Shown: positions 63,223-64,000 of the stretch, piece by piece
Position numbering within the stretch: the first letter of the stretch is position 1
Layout of the letters: each line of letters opens with the position of its first letter
Assembly (NCBI RefSeq): GCF_000377665.1
Contig: NZ_KB898649.1
Location: 1-64,000 of the forward strand
DNA: 64,000 nt
Origin: Vreelandella zhanjiangensis DSM 21076
GTDB taxonomy: Bacteria > Pseudomonadota > Gammaproteobacteria > Pseudomonadales > Halomonadaceae
Direction: 5' to 3'
The notes under the pieces: model-generated
Seen by the model: only the letters and a program-made list of their open reading frames with translations
The model's database searches: none
What the model was told of the DNA's origin: nothing
Made by a program: the position numbers and the translations under genes

Positions 63223-64000
63223 TCACTCGCTAAAAGAAATAGTGGGACCACCGCTTTCGCTGGCACTCACCGATTGGGCAACTTGTCTGGCAATCTCAGC
63301 AAACGTCTGGCTTACCGAGCTATCAGGTTCTGATACAACGCTCGGGGTGCCCGAGTCTGCCAATTCACGAATAGACAACGTCAAGGGCAAACGTCCCAGC
63401 ACCGTGGTTTGATACTCTTCAGCAATACTATCGCCACCGCCGGTGCCAAAAATTGCGGCTTCATGGCCACAGTTCTTACAGTGATAGAGGCTCATGTTTT
63501 CTACCACCCCAAGTACCGGCACGTTCACTTTACGGAACATTTCGATACCTTTGCGAGCATCTAAAAGCGCAATATCCTGTGGCGTAGTGACGATCACAGC
63601 CCCGCTTACCGGTACTTTCTGAGCCAACGTCAGCTGAATATCACCGGTACCCGGAGGCATATCGATCAACAGAAAATCCAGATTATCCCATTGCGTTTGC
63701 GTGAGCATCTGCTGAAAAGCCCCTACAACCATTGGTCCACGCCATACCATGGCTTCGCGGGTATTCACCAAAAAGGCCATGGACATTGCCTGCAGGCCAT
63801 GCGCTTTTAAGGGTAAAAACTTATTATCACCCGTGGACTCAGGGCGAACGCCCTCTTTAACCCCAAGCATCTGGGCCTGGCTTGGCCCATAAATATCCGC
63901 ATCTAGAACCCCTACGCGATAACCTTGGGCAGAAAGCGCCAATGCCAGGTTAACGGTGACAGTCGATTTACCAACCCCACCTTTACCTGATGCCACTGCG
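63223..64000 (-). CDS. apbC: Mrp/ApbC family iron-sulfur cluster carrier ATPase (5' end missing)
   Basis: This is the C-terminal 257-259 residues of an Mrp/NBP35-type P-loop ATPase. The deviant Walker A SGKGGVGKST, DADIYGPSQ, MVWRGPMV, IDMPPGTGD and the CxxC (HCKNC) near the end are clear. The family usually has about 90-110 residues before the P-loop, so the true start lies beyond the window edge; the GTG codon at 63996 is an internal valine. It carries [4Fe-4S] clusters to target proteins. Confidence 0.93.
   Translation of the reverse strand, partial: AVASGKGGVGKSTVTVNLALALSAQGYRVGVLDADIYGPSQAQMLGVKEGVRPESTGDNKFLPLKAHGLQAMSMAFLVNTREAMVWRGPMVVGAFQQMLTQTQWDNLDFLLIDMPPGTGDIQLTLAQKVPVSGAVIVTTPQDIALLDARKGIEMFRKVNVPVLGVVENMSLYHCKNCGHEAAIFGTGGGDSIAEEYQTTVLGRLPLTLSIRELADSGTPSVVSEPDSSVSQTFAEIARQVAQSVSASESGGPTISFSE

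Noticed and set aside
1..64000. Mobile elements, prophage or genomic island
   Set aside because: No transposase, integrase, phage gene, terminal repeats or att-like duplication next to the tRNAs was found.

Overview
The window is ordinary chromosome of a halophilic gammaproteobacterium of the Halomonas/Vreelandella type (Halomonadaceae). The evidence is the 16S rRNA 5' end at the left edge (minus strand), the overall protein similarity, and gene orders known from Halomonas and Pseudomonas such as psrA next to lexA and hda next to an AI-2E-type permease and purMN. I see no insertion sequence, prophage, CRISPR array or other mobile element, and coding is dense throughout.

Layout. 1-480: start of an rRNA operon running off the left edge, with promoter and boxA leader. 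0.5-7.6 kb: a five-gene minus-strand operon, cioA-cioB-cydD-cydC-adenine deaminase (cyanide-insensitive type bd oxidase, its assembly exporter, and a purine enzyme), with an Anr/FNR-type box upstream. 7.6-21 kb: a CaCA antiporter, the pqiABC lipid-transport operon, an RhlE-like helicase with a strongly folded leader, a NimT-like exporter, asparaginase, and a queuosine precursor operon (queC-queE-fused QueD-like protein-YkgJ). 21-25.6 kb: a 1299-residue BTAD/degenerate cyclase/STAND/TPR regulator and miaE. 26-36 kb: acnB, a membrane GDPD phosphodiesterase, gamma-glutamyltransferase, and divergent ppsA/ppsR. 36-41 kb: psrA-ldt-nagZ-hpt operon divergent from lexA, then purU. 41-47 kb: an RNase J-like protein, the molybdopterin operon mobB-moaCD(fusion)-moaE, and upp-uraA. 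47-51 kb: a purine salvage operon (AzgA permease-apt-gpt-ung) and riboflavin synthase. 51-54.5 kb: metNIQ plus free methionine-(R)-sulfoxide reductase. 55-64 kb: two identical tRNA-Val(GAC) genes, an EEP-family protein, fumC, a phasin, hda, an AI-2E family permease, purM-purN, dcd and a truncated Mrp/ApbC ATPase.

The most striking find is upstream of metN. A good sigma70 promoter is followed by a sequence matching the SAM-II (SAM_alpha) aptamer core, including the L1 motif and the 3' pseudoknot strand with GCTAAAAGGG. An extra 9-bp hairpin is inserted, and a perfect intrinsic terminator follows. The GGGTG of the aptamer 3' strand can pair with CACCC of the terminator, which gives a readable antitermination switch for methionine import. 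The second is a tandem QueD-like protein beside queC/queE whose two halves keep complementary parts of the active site. Others are a MoaC-MoaD fusion, an intercistronic terminator between upp and uraA, and several unexplained palindromes and hairpins in leaders.

Functions group sensibly. Respiration and redox are served by cioAB/cydDC; tRNA modification by queCE, the QueD-like protein and miaE; nucleobase salvage by the AzgA permease, apt, gpt, ung, upp, uraA, hpt and the deaminase; methionine uptake and repair by metNIQ and msrC; and storage or carbon flux by the phasin, ppsA, acnB and fumC. All calls come from reading sequence and translations by eye; no database search was run.
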